Positions 35,476 through 44,218 of a DNA stretch of 64,000 nucleotides are shown one piece after another. Source of the stretch: UBA1429 sp964482225. Lineage in GTDB: Bacteria > Chloroflexota > Anaerolineae > UBA1429. The DNA is taken from the NCBI GenBank assembly GCA_964482225.1, contig CAYZWT010000009.1, positions 1 to 64,000 of the forward strand, read 5' to 3'. A program made the position numbers and the translations under genes. How positions within the stretch are numbered: position 1 is the first letter of the stretch; each line of letters starts with the position of its first letter. Under the pieces are notes generated by a model. That model was not told the origin of the DNA and did not search any database. It saw nothing but the letters and a program-made list of their open reading frames with translations.

Positions 35476-35518
35476 TGTCACCCATGTCATGATAGACGGT
35501 GTTACCTATGTCATGATA
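35476..35518. repeat. Two 19-bp direct repeats, possible insertion-sequence end relic
   Basis: TGTCACCCATGTCATGATA (35476-35494) and TGTTACCTATGTCATGATA (35500-35518), two mismatches, period 24 bp. Sequences of this kind resemble transposon ends with stacked transposase sites (IS481/IS21-like by recollection), but no transposase gene is present. Confidence 0.5.
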
Positions 35519-35564
35519 CTATACAGCATGCCTCGCCCCTACATTGGCCCGCACCCCGGCGTTG

Positions 35565-35601
35565 CCAACTCTGGGGCGGGCGCCACACGCCCCAGAGTTG
35601 G
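35565..35601 (-). terminator. Hairpin terminator after proS
   Basis: Perfect 14-bp stem CCAACTCTGGGGCG with a 9-nt loop, 11 bp after the proS stop codon. No U-run. Confidence 0.6.
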
Positions 35602-35611
35602 ATCGCTCTCC

Positions 35612-37330
35612 CTACCCTGCGCTCACCTCTCGAATGCGCGCTACCAGATCCTCCAGCGGGGCCAAGGGCAGGCGCGTTGTCTCCTGTTCCCAACGCAGTT
35701 TGCACTCGATGGCGCCCTCGGCATAGGCGCGCTCGCCCAGGGTCAGGCGCACCGGCGCGCCGATCAGGTCGGCGTCGTTGAACTTGACCCCCGCCCGCTC
35801 GGGGCGGTCGTCATAGAGCACGGCCAAGCCCGCGCTCTGCAGGTCGTGGTAGAGCTGCTCCGCTGCCGCCTCGAGGGGCGTGCCCGGGCGCGTCAGCGAG
35901 ACCAGGTGCACGTCGTAGGGCGCCACGGCGGGTGGCCAGATCAGCCCGTGCTCGTCGTGATGGGCCTCCATGATGCAGGCCATCAGCCTGCCCACGCCGA
36001 TGCCATAGCAGCCCATCCAGAGGGGCGCGGCCTGGCCCGCCTCGTTGAGATAGTCGGCGCCCATCGCCTCGGCGTATTTCGTGCCGAGCTGAAAGATGTG
36101 CCCCACCTCGATGGCCCGCGCGGTCTCGAGGGGCGCGCCGCAACGCGGGCAGGGATCGCCGCCCCGGGCCAGGGCGATATCGGCCACCAGATCGGGCCGG
36201 AAATCGCGGGGCACGTTGACGTTACGCAGATGATAGCCCGCGACGTTGGCGCCCCCCACAAAGTTGCTGCCCGCCAGCGCCGATTCATCGGCCACCACGG
36301 TGACGCCGCTGACCCCCACGGGCGAGGCATAGCCCGGCGTCAGCCCGGCGGCGCGCAGCGCCCCCTCGCCGGCGGGGGCCAGGTCGGCGCCGCCCAGGGC
36401 CGCCGAGAGCTTGGCGACATTGACCTCCAGATCGCCCCGGATCACGGCAAATACCAAGGTCCCATCATCGCCACGCTGGAAAAAGACGGCCTTGAGGGTC
36501 TGGGCCGGTTCCACCCCCAGGAACGCGGCCACGGCCTGGATCGTCTCGCGGCCGGGGGTGGCAACCTTTTCCAGGGGCCTCTCGGCCTCGCGGCGCGCGG
36601 GCCCCAATCCGATGCGGGCGCCCTCGGCGTTGGCGGCCAGCCCGCAGGCCGGGCAGCGCAGCAGGGTGTCCTCGCCGTTCTCGTTGAGGAACATGAACTC
36701 GTGAGAGACCTGCCCCCCCATCATGCCCGTCGCGGCCTCCACGGGCAGCGCCTCCAGGCCGCAGCGCTCGAATATGCGCCGGTAGGCGGCATAGACCCGC
36801 TCATAGGCCGCCGCCATCCCCTCGGGGTCGGCGTCCAGGCTATAGGCGTCCTTCATGATGAACTCGCGCACCCGCAGCAGGCCGCCCCGCGCCCGGGGCT
36901 CGTCTCGGAATTTGGTCTGGATCTGGTACACCAGGCAGGGGAGCTGGCGATAGGAGCGGATCTCCTGGCGGGCCAGCTCGGTGACCACCTCCTCGTGGGT
37001 CATGCCCAGCACCAGGGGGCGCCCGGCGCGATCCTGAAAGCGCGCCAAAGCCGGGCCGGGGGAGGGCGCCTGGTAGCGCCCCGAGGCCTGCCACAGCTCG
37101 GCGGGCTGCACCACGGGCATCAGCAGCTCCTGGCCGCCGATGGCGTCCATCTCCTGGCGGATGATGGCCTCGATGCGCCGCATGATGCGCCAGCCCACCG
37201 GCAGCAGCGCATAGATGCCCTGGGCGATGGGCCGGATCAGCCCCGCCCGCAGCGCCAGCCGGTGGCTGGGCAGCTCGGCCTCGGCCGGGTTCTCGCGCAA
37301 GGTGTTGCCGAACAGGTGCGAAACGCGCAT
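35612..37330 (-). CDS. proS: Prolyl-tRNA synthetase (bacterial type with editing domain)
   Basis: 572 residues, class II. Motif 1 region RPIAQGIYALLPVGWRIMRRIEAIIRQEMD, motif 2 FRDEPRARGGLLRVREFIMKDAYS, motif 3 GCYGIGVGRLMA. Between motifs 2 and 3 lies the YbaK-like editing insertion (about 225-385) that removes mischarged Ala, typical of the long bacterial ProS. The Cys pair in LLRCPACG and PCPRCGAP are characteristic. The frame is open upstream to 37426, but ATG 37330 has GAGGAGGCACAC before it and starts MRVSHLFGNTLRENP, the usual N terminus. Divergent from the MBL hydrolase gene. Confidence 0.96.
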   Translation of the reverse strand: MRVSHLFGNTLRENPAEAELPSHRLALRAGLIRPIAQGIYALLPVGWRIMRRIEAIIRQEMDAIGGQELLMPVVQPAELWQASGRYQAPSPGPALARFQDRAGRPLVLGMTHEEVVTELARQEIRSYRQLPCLVYQIQTKFRDEPRARGGLLRVREFIMKDAYSLDADPEGMAAAYERVYAAYRRIFERCGLEALPVEAATGMMGGQVSHEFMFLNENGEDTLLRCPACGLAANAEGARIGLGPARREAERPLEKVATPGRETIQAVAAFLGVEPAQTLKAVFFQRGDDGTLVFAVIRGDLEVNVAKLSAALGGADLAPAGEGALRAAGLTPGYASPVGVSGVTVVADESALAGSNFVGGANVAGYHLRNVNVPRDFRPDLVADIALARGGDPCPRCGAPLETARAIEVGHIFQLGTKYAEAMGADYLNEAGQAAPLWMGCYGIGVGRLMACIMEAHHDEHGLIWPPAVAPYDVHLVSLTRPGTPLEAAAEQLYHDLQSAGLAVLYDDRPERAGVKFNDADLIGAPVRLTLGERAYAEGAIECKLRWEQETTRLPLAPLEDLVARIREVSAG

Positions 37331-37360
37331 GTGTGCCTCCTCGTTGTGCATCCGCTCCGC

Positions 37361-37389
37361 TTGACGCCCCCGCGCCCGGCCCCTATCAT
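37361..37389 (+). promoter_or_regulatory. Promoter of the MBL-fold hydrolase gene
   Basis: TTGACG (37361-37366), 17-bp spacer, TATCAT (37384-37389): the same two hexamers as the valS promoter. Confidence 0.75.
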
Positions 37390-37432
37390 AGCCGGGCAAA
37401 AGGGGAACGCGAGCGAGGAGCGGCAAGCAACC

Positions 37433-38059
37433 ATGATCCTGCGAACGCTATCGGTGGGCCAATTGGCGAGCAACTGCTACCTGGTGGGTTGCGAACGCAC
37501 GCGCCAGGGTATGGTCATTGATCCTGGCGCCGACGCACCCGTGATCCAGCGGGCGATCCAGGAACTCGATCTCCAGATCGTCCTGATCGCGCTGACCCAC
37601 TACCACTTTGACCACATCGAGGCCGCCGAGGCCGTGCGGGCCGGCACGGGCGCCCCCCTGGCCATCCACGCCAAGGAGGCCGATCTGCTGCAAGACCCGC
37701 CCGCCCTGTTCCGCTTTTTCCAGCCCCGCATCCCCACCCTGCAAGCCGACCGCTTGCTATACGACAATGAGACGCTCGCTATCGGCGATCTCGAGGTCAC
37801 TGTGCTGCACACCCCGGGCCACTCGCCCGGCGGCATCTCGCTCCACATCGCGGCAGAGCAGGCCGTCTTGACCGGGGATGCCCTCTTTCGCGAGGGGATC
37901 GGGCGCACCGATTTCCCCGGCGGCGATATGGCTGCCCTGGAAGCCAGCATCCGCACGCGGCTCTATACCCTGGGCGACAAGACCCGGGTCTATCCGGGCC
38001 ACGGCCCCGAGACCACCATCGGCTGGGAAAAGCGCCACAACCCCTTTGTGCGCCCCTGA
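37433..38059 (+). CDS. MBL-fold metallo-hydrolase, glyoxalase II-like
   Basis: 208 residues. The di-metal site is complete: THYHFDHIE (HxHxDH), HTPGHSPGG, LTGDALF with the bridging Asp, and YPGHGPET with the final His. Short proteins of this type (YcbL-like) hydrolyse hydroxyacyl-thioesters or related substrates; a lack of the C-terminal substrate helix of true glyoxalase II makes the thiol partner uncertain. ATG 37433 is supported by GAGCGAGGAGCGG and the upstream promoter. A far longer open frame exists 5' of it but runs antisense through proS and is not coding. Confidence 0.85.
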   Translation: MILRTLSVGQLASNCYLVGCERTRQGMVIDPGADAPVIQRAIQELDLQIVLIALTHYHFDHIEAAEAVRAGTGAPLAIHAKEADLLQDPPALFRFFQPRIPTLQADRLLYDNETLAIGDLEVTVLHTPGHSPGGISLHIAAEQAVLTGDALFREGIGRTDFPGGDMAALEASIRTRLYTLGDKTRVYPGHGPETTIGWEKRHNPFVRP

Positions 38060-38069
38060 TGCGCCGCCG

Positions 38070-38951
38070 TTAGCGCGGCAGCCCGTACCGTTCGGCGATC
38101 AGCTCGCGCCCCAGGCGCCCCAGGGCAAACTCTTCCAGGCGGGCCGCCTCCTCGGGGGCCTCGGGCGCCACGGCGATCAGCAGCTCATAAGCCAGCGGAT
38201 AGCCGCCCACCTCGATCTGCGCTCGGCTGGGCAGCAGCCCGTCCAGAGACACCGCCTTGACCCGCCCGTCGCGCCCTGAATAGGCCGCCGAGAGATAGCC
38301 GATGGCCAGGGGGTGCTCGGCCACATAGGCCAGTACCGCTTCGTCGTGGGGCAACACCAGGGCGGCGGTGGAGAGCTCGTGTTCGCCCATGATCGCCGCA
38401 TCGAACACCTGGCGCGCCGTCGCCTCGGCGCTCTGGATGGCCAAGACGGGCGTCCCCGCCCCCGCGCCCAGGGCCGACCAATCGGCCACATAGCCTGCGT
38501 ACAGCTCTGCCAGCGCCCCCTCGCCGATCTGGTTCAGCGGGCGGTCGCGGTGCACGATGAGCGCCAGCCCATCGAGGGCCAGGCGTCGCCAGGGCAGGCC
38601 GGGGCGCCAGGCGCGCGCCGTCGTCAGATCGGGGGCCGAGACGATGGCCAGGTCCACCTGGCCCGCCGCAGCCAGGCTGTGGGCCTGGGCCGAGGACATG
38701 GGGGTGATCTCGATGCTGACGCCCGCGCGATAGCCGGTATAGGCGGCGCGCAGGTCCTCCGCCAGGGGCAGGGCCGCCCACGAGACCGCCAGGCGCACCA
38801 CCTGGGGCGTCCAGGCATCGTCCTCGGGGCGCTCCTCGGGCGCGGGCTCGCGCACCGGCGTAAAGAGCGTTTCGCAGCCCGCCAGGGCCAGCGCCAAAAA
38901 GGCCGCCAGGGCCAGCAACGCCAGGCAAGTGCGCCTCTTGCGCCCCATCAT
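38070..38951 (-). CDS. Substrate-binding lipoprotein, PstS-like
   Basis: 293 residues. The signal peptide MMGRKRRTCLALLALAAF ends in a lipobox LALAGC with the lipidated Cys near residue 27. The mature part follows the type 2 periplasmic-binding-protein pattern of phosphate binding proteins (PBP-like 2): SAQAHSLAAAGQVDLAIVSAP, LALIVHRDRPLNQIGEGALAELYAGYVADWSALG, and the C-terminal LEEFALGRLGRELIAERYGLP. No transporter permease or ATPase genes are next to it, so its partner is elsewhere. It starts 5 bp after the uppP stop, so the two genes are likely co-transcribed. A second ATG at 38948 is equally possible as start. Confidence 0.75.
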   Translation of the reverse strand: MMGRKRRTCLALLALAAFLALALAGCETLFTPVREPAPEERPEDDAWTPQVVRLAVSWAALPLAEDLRAAYTGYRAGVSIEITPMSSAQAHSLAAAGQVDLAIVSAPDLTTARAWRPGLPWRRLALDGLALIVHRDRPLNQIGEGALAELYAGYVADWSALGAGAGTPVLAIQSAEATARQVFDAAIMGEHELSTAALVLPHDEAVLAYVAEHPLAIGYLSAAYSGRDGRVKAVSLDGLLPSRAQIEVGGYPLAYELLIAVAPEAPEEAARLEEFALGRLGRELIAERYGLPR

Positions 38952-38956
38952 GGGCC

Positions 38957-39766
38957 TCACCGCAACAGGTACACGGCCAGGCTGAACAGGCCCATGGCCC
39001 AGCAATAGTAGGCAAAGGGACGCAGGCCGCGCTTTTGCAGGTGCCTCAGCAGCAGCGCGATGGCGGCATAGCCGCTGACCAGCGCGGCGACGAACCCGGC
39101 GGCCAGCGCCAGCCCCGATTCGGCGGGCAGAGCGCCCCCGAGCAGGTCCACGCCTTCGAGCAGCGTCGCCCCCAGCACCACCGGGATCGCCATGAGGAAG
39201 GAGAAACGGGCCGCATCCTGGCGGCGCAGCCCCTGGGCCAGCCCGGCAGAGATGGTGATCCCCGAGCGAGAGATGCCCGGCGCCAGGGTGATGACCTGGG
39301 CCAGGCCGATGGCAAGGGCCTCGCGGGCGCTCATGCTCGCCATGTCCCGCTGGCGGGCCGCCAGGCGCTCGGCCAGGAACATGATCGCGCCGGTGACCAG
39401 CAACAGTGCGGCGGCGGCAGGGGGCGCGCCGAACAGCCGCTCCACAAACTTGCGCAGCAGCAAAGCCGCCAACCCGGCGGGCACTGCGCTCAGGGCCACC
39501 AGCCACGCCAGGCGCGCCTCGGGGGTCGCCAGTCGGCGGTAGCGCAGCAGGTCCAGCGCGCCCTTGATCAGAGCCAGTAGGTCGCGCCGAAAGTAGGTCA
39601 ACACGGCCAACAGAGTGGCGGTGTGCACCAGCACGTCAAAGAAAAAGCTGGAGGGCCCCCGCCCCAGCAGCCAGGGCGCCAGCACCAGATGGCCCGAGCT
39701 GCTGACCGGCAGGAACTCGGTCAACCCCTGCAAGATACCCCAGAGCACGGCCTCGATCACGGTCAT
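38957..39766 (-). CDS. uppP: Undecaprenyl-diphosphatase UppP (BacA)
   Basis: 269 residues, eight or so membrane helices. Both family motifs are intact: GLTEFLPVSSSGHLVL near residue 14, with catalytic Glu and Ser/His, and LAPGISRSGITI near residue 160 with the catalytic Arg. It recycles undecaprenyl pyrophosphate to the phosphate form for cell-wall and exopolysaccharide synthesis, and confers bacitracin tolerance. It complements the undecaprenol kinase encoded at 9102. The lipoprotein gene follows after 5 bp; tgt lies 32 bp upstream on the same strand. Confidence 0.95.
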   Translation of the reverse strand: MTVIEAVLWGILQGLTEFLPVSSSGHLVLAPWLLGRGPSSFFFDVLVHTATLLAVLTYFRRDLLALIKGALDLLRYRRLATPEARLAWLVALSAVPAGLAALLLRKFVERLFGAPPAAAALLLVTGAIMFLAERLAARQRDMASMSAREALAIGLAQVITLAPGISRSGITISAGLAQGLRRQDAARFSFLMAIPVVLGATLLEGVDLLGGALPAESGLALAAGFVAALVSGYAAIALLLRHLQKRGLRPFAYYCWAMGLFSLAVYLLR

Positions 39767-39798
39767 GGGCGGGCAACTCCTTGGTGGCGGCGGCGCGT

Positions 39799-41010
<1,212 letters not shown>

Positions 41011-41016
41011 GGGGCG

Positions 41017-41044
41017 ATTATAGCACAGGGAGCCCGCGCCCCAA
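41017..41044 (-). promoter_or_regulatory. Promoter giving a probable leaderless tgt mRNA
   Basis: Minus-strand TTGGGG (41039-41044), 16-bp spacer, TATAAT (41017-41022), then 6 nt (CGCCCC) to the ATG at 41010. Confidence 0.6.
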
Positions 41045-41050
41045 ACGACA

Positions 41051-41082
41051 CGCCCCCTCGTGGGGAGGCCCGCGAGGGGGCG
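41051..41082 (-). terminator. GC hairpin between the zinc-ribbon gene and tgt
   Basis: 10-bp perfect stem CGCCCCCTCG with a 12-nt loop, 22 bp past the stop of the zinc-ribbon gene at 41104. Overlaps the -35 region of tgt. Confidence 0.5.
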
Positions 41083-41103
41083 CGCTCTTGCGTTACGGGC
41101 GGA

Positions 41104-41340
41104 TCAGTGGCTGCATCCGGCGCAGGAGCCAGAGGTGCAACCGGCGCAACCCCCGCCGCCGCTCACGGCGCGCGTCGCGCCATCGCTGCCGGTGGTAAAG
41201 CAGGCAAAGCGTGAGAGCAGGCGCCGCACATCCTCGCCCTTGCACTCGGGGCACTGGATGGGGGCATCGGCCTGGCTGAACGGACGCAGCTTGTCGAACG
41301 TGATCTCGCAATGAGGGCAGCGGTATTCATAGAGCGGCAT
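41104..41340 (-). CDS. FmdB/CxxC_CxxC_SSSS-type small zinc-ribbon protein
   Basis: 78 residues. MPLYEYRCPHCEITFDKLRPF and PIQCPECKGEDVRRLLSRFACF form the two zinc knuckles of the FmdB regulatory-protein family. The tail, GGGGCAGCTSGSCAGCSH, adds four more cysteines and a His, which may bind another metal. Function is not established for the family. GGAGGCGCCAG precedes the ATG, and a TTGACA promoter lies at 41383-41410. It lies upstream of tgt on the same strand. Confidence 0.85.
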   Translation of the reverse strand: MPLYEYRCPHCEITFDKLRPFSQADAPIQCPECKGEDVRRLLSRFACFTTGSDGATRAVSGGGGCAGCTSGSCAGCSH

Positions 41341-41382
41341 CTGGCGCCTCCGCTTGTCATGAGTAGGGCCGGGTTCGTCCTT

Positions 41383-41410
41383 ATTATGTCCCCAGGCGGG
41401 CGCCTGTCAA
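41383..41410 (-). promoter_or_regulatory. Promoter of the zinc-ribbon gene
   Basis: Minus-strand TTGACA (41405-41410), 16-bp spacer, CATAAT (41383-41388). The rest of the 41341-41617 gap shows no gene. Confidence 0.6.
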
Positions 41411-41617
41411 ACCGCCGGGGCCAGTGCCTCCAGACACTTGCACGTGACATCCGGGACCCAGAATCTTGATCTCCGTCTCGAACTGGTCTTTTCTGTCTGT
41501 TTCTGCATACGTACGCACGTTGATCTGCTGGCACGGCCTCGTCCACTGCCTGAATGCTTGGCGATGTCCGAGCGGGCATGAGGTCTACTTCTGACATACT
41601 TTACGCCACAAGACTTG

Positions 41618-43102
41618 CTATTCCGCCGACGCCGTTGCATCGTGGGCCGCCGCGCCCGTGCGCACCCGCCGCCCGATGATGCCCAGCACCGCTGCCAGCA
41701 CGCCCAAAAGACCCACCAAGTACAGGGCGATCAGCCATAGGGCCGCGCCATCCACCCAGGCGCCATAGAGCAACCCGGCCAGGGTGCTAAAGAGCGCCAC
41801 CCAGAGCACGTACACCCACGCCTTGAGCTTGCCGATCACCGCCGCCGTGATCAGGATGCTCTGCAGGCTCAGCTCCGGGTCTGACATGAGATAGGCCAGG
41901 AGCGGGCCACGGTGCATCCCCAGGCTGAGGAACAGATTGGCGATGGGCACCTCGACCAACGTGGGAAAGTACATGAACACGCCGAACACCACCCCGATCA
42001 AGTTGGCGAACACCGAGTTGCTGCCCGCGATGGCCTGGATCCACTCGGGCTGGATCAGCGGCCGCAGGGCTCCCACCACAAAGACGCCCACGATCAACAG
42101 GGGAAAGATCTGCTTGACAAAGCGCCAGGTCTCCCAGAGGAATTCTTGCACCTCGTACTCGTCATAGAAGCGGCGCGCCGTGTACCACAGACCGGCCATC
42201 ACCAGGAGCACGGCAAACATCTTGCCGGTGAGCTGGATCTCGAGCCCGCCGGCCAGGGGGATCATACGGGTCGCCGCCACGACCAACGTGAGGCCCACCA
42301 GCCCCAACGAGACCCATGTCCACCGGTTATAGCCCTCGTCCACCCGGTTCAACCCGCGCCACGCCGCCAGGGCGATCAGGGCCAGCAGGCCGATCAGGAT
42401 GGCGCCCTGGGCCGTGACGCCCTCTTCGCCCCGGCTGGCGTCAAAAGGTACCCAGCGGTAGAGCGTCTCCTGGAAGCGGTCCATGCCCGCTATAGGCAGG
42501 GTCACGCTGGCATAGCTGTTGGTGAACAGGCCCACCTGCAACGTACCAGCCACCAGGAGCAGGATCAGCAGCCCCAAGAAGAGCCAGACCCGCCCCCCAA
42601 CCCGCGCCCGCCCGCCAAAGGCGTCGGGGCCTTGCTCGTCGCGGGCAGCATCGGCCTTGCGAAAGATGATCGCCATGATCAGGCCGATGCCGATGCCGAA
42701 CACGATGGAGAGCACCAAGCGCGCGATGGCGATATCCATGCCCAGCGCCACACCGGTGTAGGTCAGCGCCAGGATGTTGATGGCAGGGCCTACGAACAGA
42801 AAGGTGATCGCCGGGCCCAGGCCCGCACCCTTTTTATAGATGCTGGAGAATAGGGGCAGGATGGTACAGGAACAGACGGCCAGTACGAACCCGCCGATGG
42901 CCGCCGCCGGGTACGAGATGAACTTGGGGGCGTTGCGCCCCAAAAAGCGCGTCACCGACTCTTTGGGCACCAGCGCCGTAAGGGCGCCGGCGACGAAAAA
43001 GGCGGGCACGAGACAGAGCAGCACATGGGCCGCCAGATAGGCGGCCAGGTTGCCCAGGCCGCTCTGGGCCAGATCCAGGACAAAAGTCAGCCAGGTTGCC
43101 AC
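41618..43102 (-). CDS. DUF318/ArsP-type permease
   Basis: 494 residues, about 10-12 membrane helices in two homologous halves. The first half carries the signature CSCTILPLFSSIYKKGAGLGPA with the paired cysteines and GPAINILALTYT; the second half has PTLVEVPIANLFLSLG and a long LQSILITAAVIGKLKAW helix. Members of this family export organoarsenicals (ArsP) or act in metal and metabolite efflux. The upstream ArsR-family gene, transcribed in the same direction, and an operator-like site at 43144 suggest metal-responsive control. GTG 43102 is preferred because GGGAGGCATCAAAC precedes it; the frame is open to 43171 through the operator. Confidence 0.82.
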   Translation of the reverse strand: MATWLTFVLDLAQSGLGNLAAYLAAHVLLCLVPAFFVAGALTALVPKESVTRFLGRNAPKFISYPAAAIGGFVLAVCSCTILPLFSSIYKKGAGLGPAITFLFVGPAINILALTYTGVALGMDIAIARLVLSIVFGIGIGLIMAIIFRKADAARDEQGPDAFGGRARVGGRVWLFLGLLILLLVAGTLQVGLFTNSYASVTLPIAGMDRFQETLYRWVPFDASRGEEGVTAQGAILIGLLALIALAAWRGLNRVDEGYNRWTWVSLGLVGLTLVVAATRMIPLAGGLEIQLTGKMFAVLLVMAGLWYTARRFYDEYEVQEFLWETWRFVKQIFPLLIVGVFVVGALRPLIQPEWIQAIAGSNSVFANLIGVVFGVFMYFPTLVEVPIANLFLSLGMHRGPLLAYLMSDPELSLQSILITAAVIGKLKAWVYVLWVALFSTLAGLLYGAWVDGAALWLIALYLVGLLGVLAAVLGIIGRRVRTGAAAHDATASAE

Positions 43103-43143
43103 GTTTGATGCCTCCCGATGCAGAATCCTATCTAGCCCATCAT

Positions 43144-43159
43144 ATGCAGAAAAACGAAT
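43144..43159 (-). promoter_or_regulatory. ArsR-type operator-like site upstream of the permease
   Basis: Minus-strand ATTCG-N6-TGCAT, an imperfect version of the perfect palindrome at 43596-43611, with matching flanks (GGACATTCGTTTTTCTGCAT here versus GAACATTCACTTTGCTGAAT there). Confidence 0.55.
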
Positions 43160-43205
43160 GTCCGCGAACAAAAAAAGAGAACGCTAGCGTGTAGGCTTTG
43201 CCGCG

Positions 43206-43571
43206 TTAGGCGGCCCGCTCGGCTGCCGCGCAATCAGGGCAGGTGCAACCGGCCAAAGGGGGCTGCGGCACCGGCTGGCGCTGCAAGGCGATGCCCTGAT
43301 CGCCCAGGATGCCGAGCAGCAGCGACATGATCTCGGAGACGCGGCCATCCGCGACGCCATAGTAGACGATGGTCCCCTCACGGCGGTCGGTGACCAGGCC
43401 CGCCTCGCGCAGCACCATCAGTTGCTGAGACACATACGGCTGGCGCTGATCGAGCAGCGTGGTCAGGTGACAAACGCACGCCTCGCTGTGGCAGAGGACA
43501 TCCAGGATGCGCATCCGAATGGGATGAGCCATCGCCTTGAGGAGCCTGCCGGGTTCTTGATATGCCTGCAT
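43206..43571 (-). CDS. ArsR/SmtB-family metal-responsive repressor
   Basis: 121 residues, winged helix. LLKAMAHPIRMRILDVL opens the domain; the recognition helix is PYVSQQLMVLREAGLV and the wing is REGTIVYYGVAD. A thiolate site CHSEACVCHL sits in the metal-binding helix, equivalent to the ELCVCDL motif of arsenic/cadmium sensors, and two more Cys lie in the tail (GCTCPDC). The ATG at 43571 follows AGAGGAAAGATC. A perfect palindrome at 43596-43611 in its promoter indicates autorepression, and the permease downstream is the probable target. Inducer (As, Sb, Cd, Pb, Zn) is not determined. Confidence 0.88.
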   Translation of the reverse strand: MQAYQEPGRLLKAMAHPIRMRILDVLCHSEACVCHLTTLLDQRQPYVSQQLMVLREAGLVTDRREGTIVYYGVADGRVSEIMSLLLGILGDQGIALQRQPVPQPPLAGCTCPDCAAAERAA

Positions 43572-43595
43572 CTGATCTTTCCTCTGCCGCCGAAC

Positions 43596-43611
43596 ATTCA
43601 CTTTGCTGAAT
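43596..43611. promoter_or_regulatory. ArsR operator of the arsR gene
   Basis: Perfect inverted repeat ATTCA-CTTTGC-TGAAT, 25 bp upstream of the arsR start. ArsR/SmtB operators usually show this ATTCA-N6-8-TGAAT form. Confidence 0.75.
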
Positions 43612-43698
43612 ATAGTCGCATCGCCCGAGCCTGTCAAATGGCCGGTCTCGCTCGCGATCGGCGCACCGGGATACGGGCGAGCGCCAGGCCCGGCCGAT

Positions 43699-43727
43699 TT
43701 GACAGAGACTAGAATTACATCTATTCT
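43699..43727 (+). promoter_or_regulatory. Promoter of the perR-katA operon
   Basis: TTGACA (43699-43704), 17-bp spacer, TATTCT (43722-43727). The operator at 43710 overlaps the spacer and -10. Confidence 0.8.
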
Positions 43728-43755
43728 AAATCCAGATTCAATTCAGATCTGGATT
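43710..43755. promoter_or_regulatory. Two operator palindromes of the PerR-like repressor
   Basis: TAGAAT-N7-ATTCTA at 43710-43728 and AATCCAGA-N11-TCTGGATT at 43729-43755. The first covers the -10 box and resembles a Fur/PerR box; the second lies over the transcription start. Together they would allow tight autoregulation. Confidence 0.6.
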
Positions 43756-43759
43756 CATT

Positions 43760-44212
43760 TTGCGATGCCACGCAGAAAAGAGGTGCACCATCGAATCCCT
43801 CGCGCGAGAGCTGGCCGAAAAGGGCATCCGCTCGTCATATCAGCGGCTCAAGATCCTTCAGCACCTTCGGCAGGTCGGCGGACACCCAACTGCCTATCAG
43901 ATCTACCAGAGCCTTATCGGGGTCATGCCTACTCTGGCCAAGGCCACGGTCTACAACACCTTGCATACCTTTCTCGATGCCGGGCTGGTGCGTATCGTGG
44001 ACACGGGCGATGCCGAAGCTCGATATGACGCAATATTGACCCAACATGGCCACTTTCAGTGTGATGTGTGCGGCAGACTGACCGACTTTGCCATCGACCT
44101 TGACCGCGTGGCTATCGAGGCTCTCGGTCAGCATCGGATCAGGTCCCGCAGCGTCATGTTCCGGGGCACATGCCCAGATTGCCTAACCTCATCTGAGATA
44201 ACAAAGGAGTAG
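43760..44212 (+). CDS. perR: Fur-family repressor, PerR-like (peroxide stress)
   Basis: 150 residues from TTG. The winged helix carries GIRSSYQRLKILQHLRQVGGHPTAYQIYQSL and KATVYNTLHTFLDAGLV. The regulatory site has HGHFQCDVCGRL and the structural zinc pairs CDVC and CPDC, all as in Fur/PerR. Direct linkage to catalase 6 nt downstream points to PerR rather than Fur. The start is unclear: TTG 43760 has no ribosome-binding site, whereas an ATC codon at 43790 follows AGAGGTGC at the right distance and matches the usual N terminus, so a sequence error or a rare start is possible. Confidence 0.85.
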   Translation: MRCHAEKRCTIESLARELAEKGIRSSYQRLKILQHLRQVGGHPTAYQIYQSLIGVMPTLAKATVYNTLHTFLDAGLVRIVDTGDAEARYDAILTQHGHFQCDVCGRLTDFAIDLDRVAIEALGQHRIRSRSVMFRGTCPDCLTSSEITKE

Positions 44213-44218
44213 TATACC

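Noticed and set aside
35489..37432. N-terminal extension of the MBL hydrolase
   Set aside because: It would run antisense through all of proS; the ATG at 37433 has its own promoter and ribosome site.
41407..41640. 77-codon arginine/serine-rich open frame between zinc-ribbon and permease genes
   Set aside because: No ribosome site, overlaps a promoter, and composition is not protein-like.
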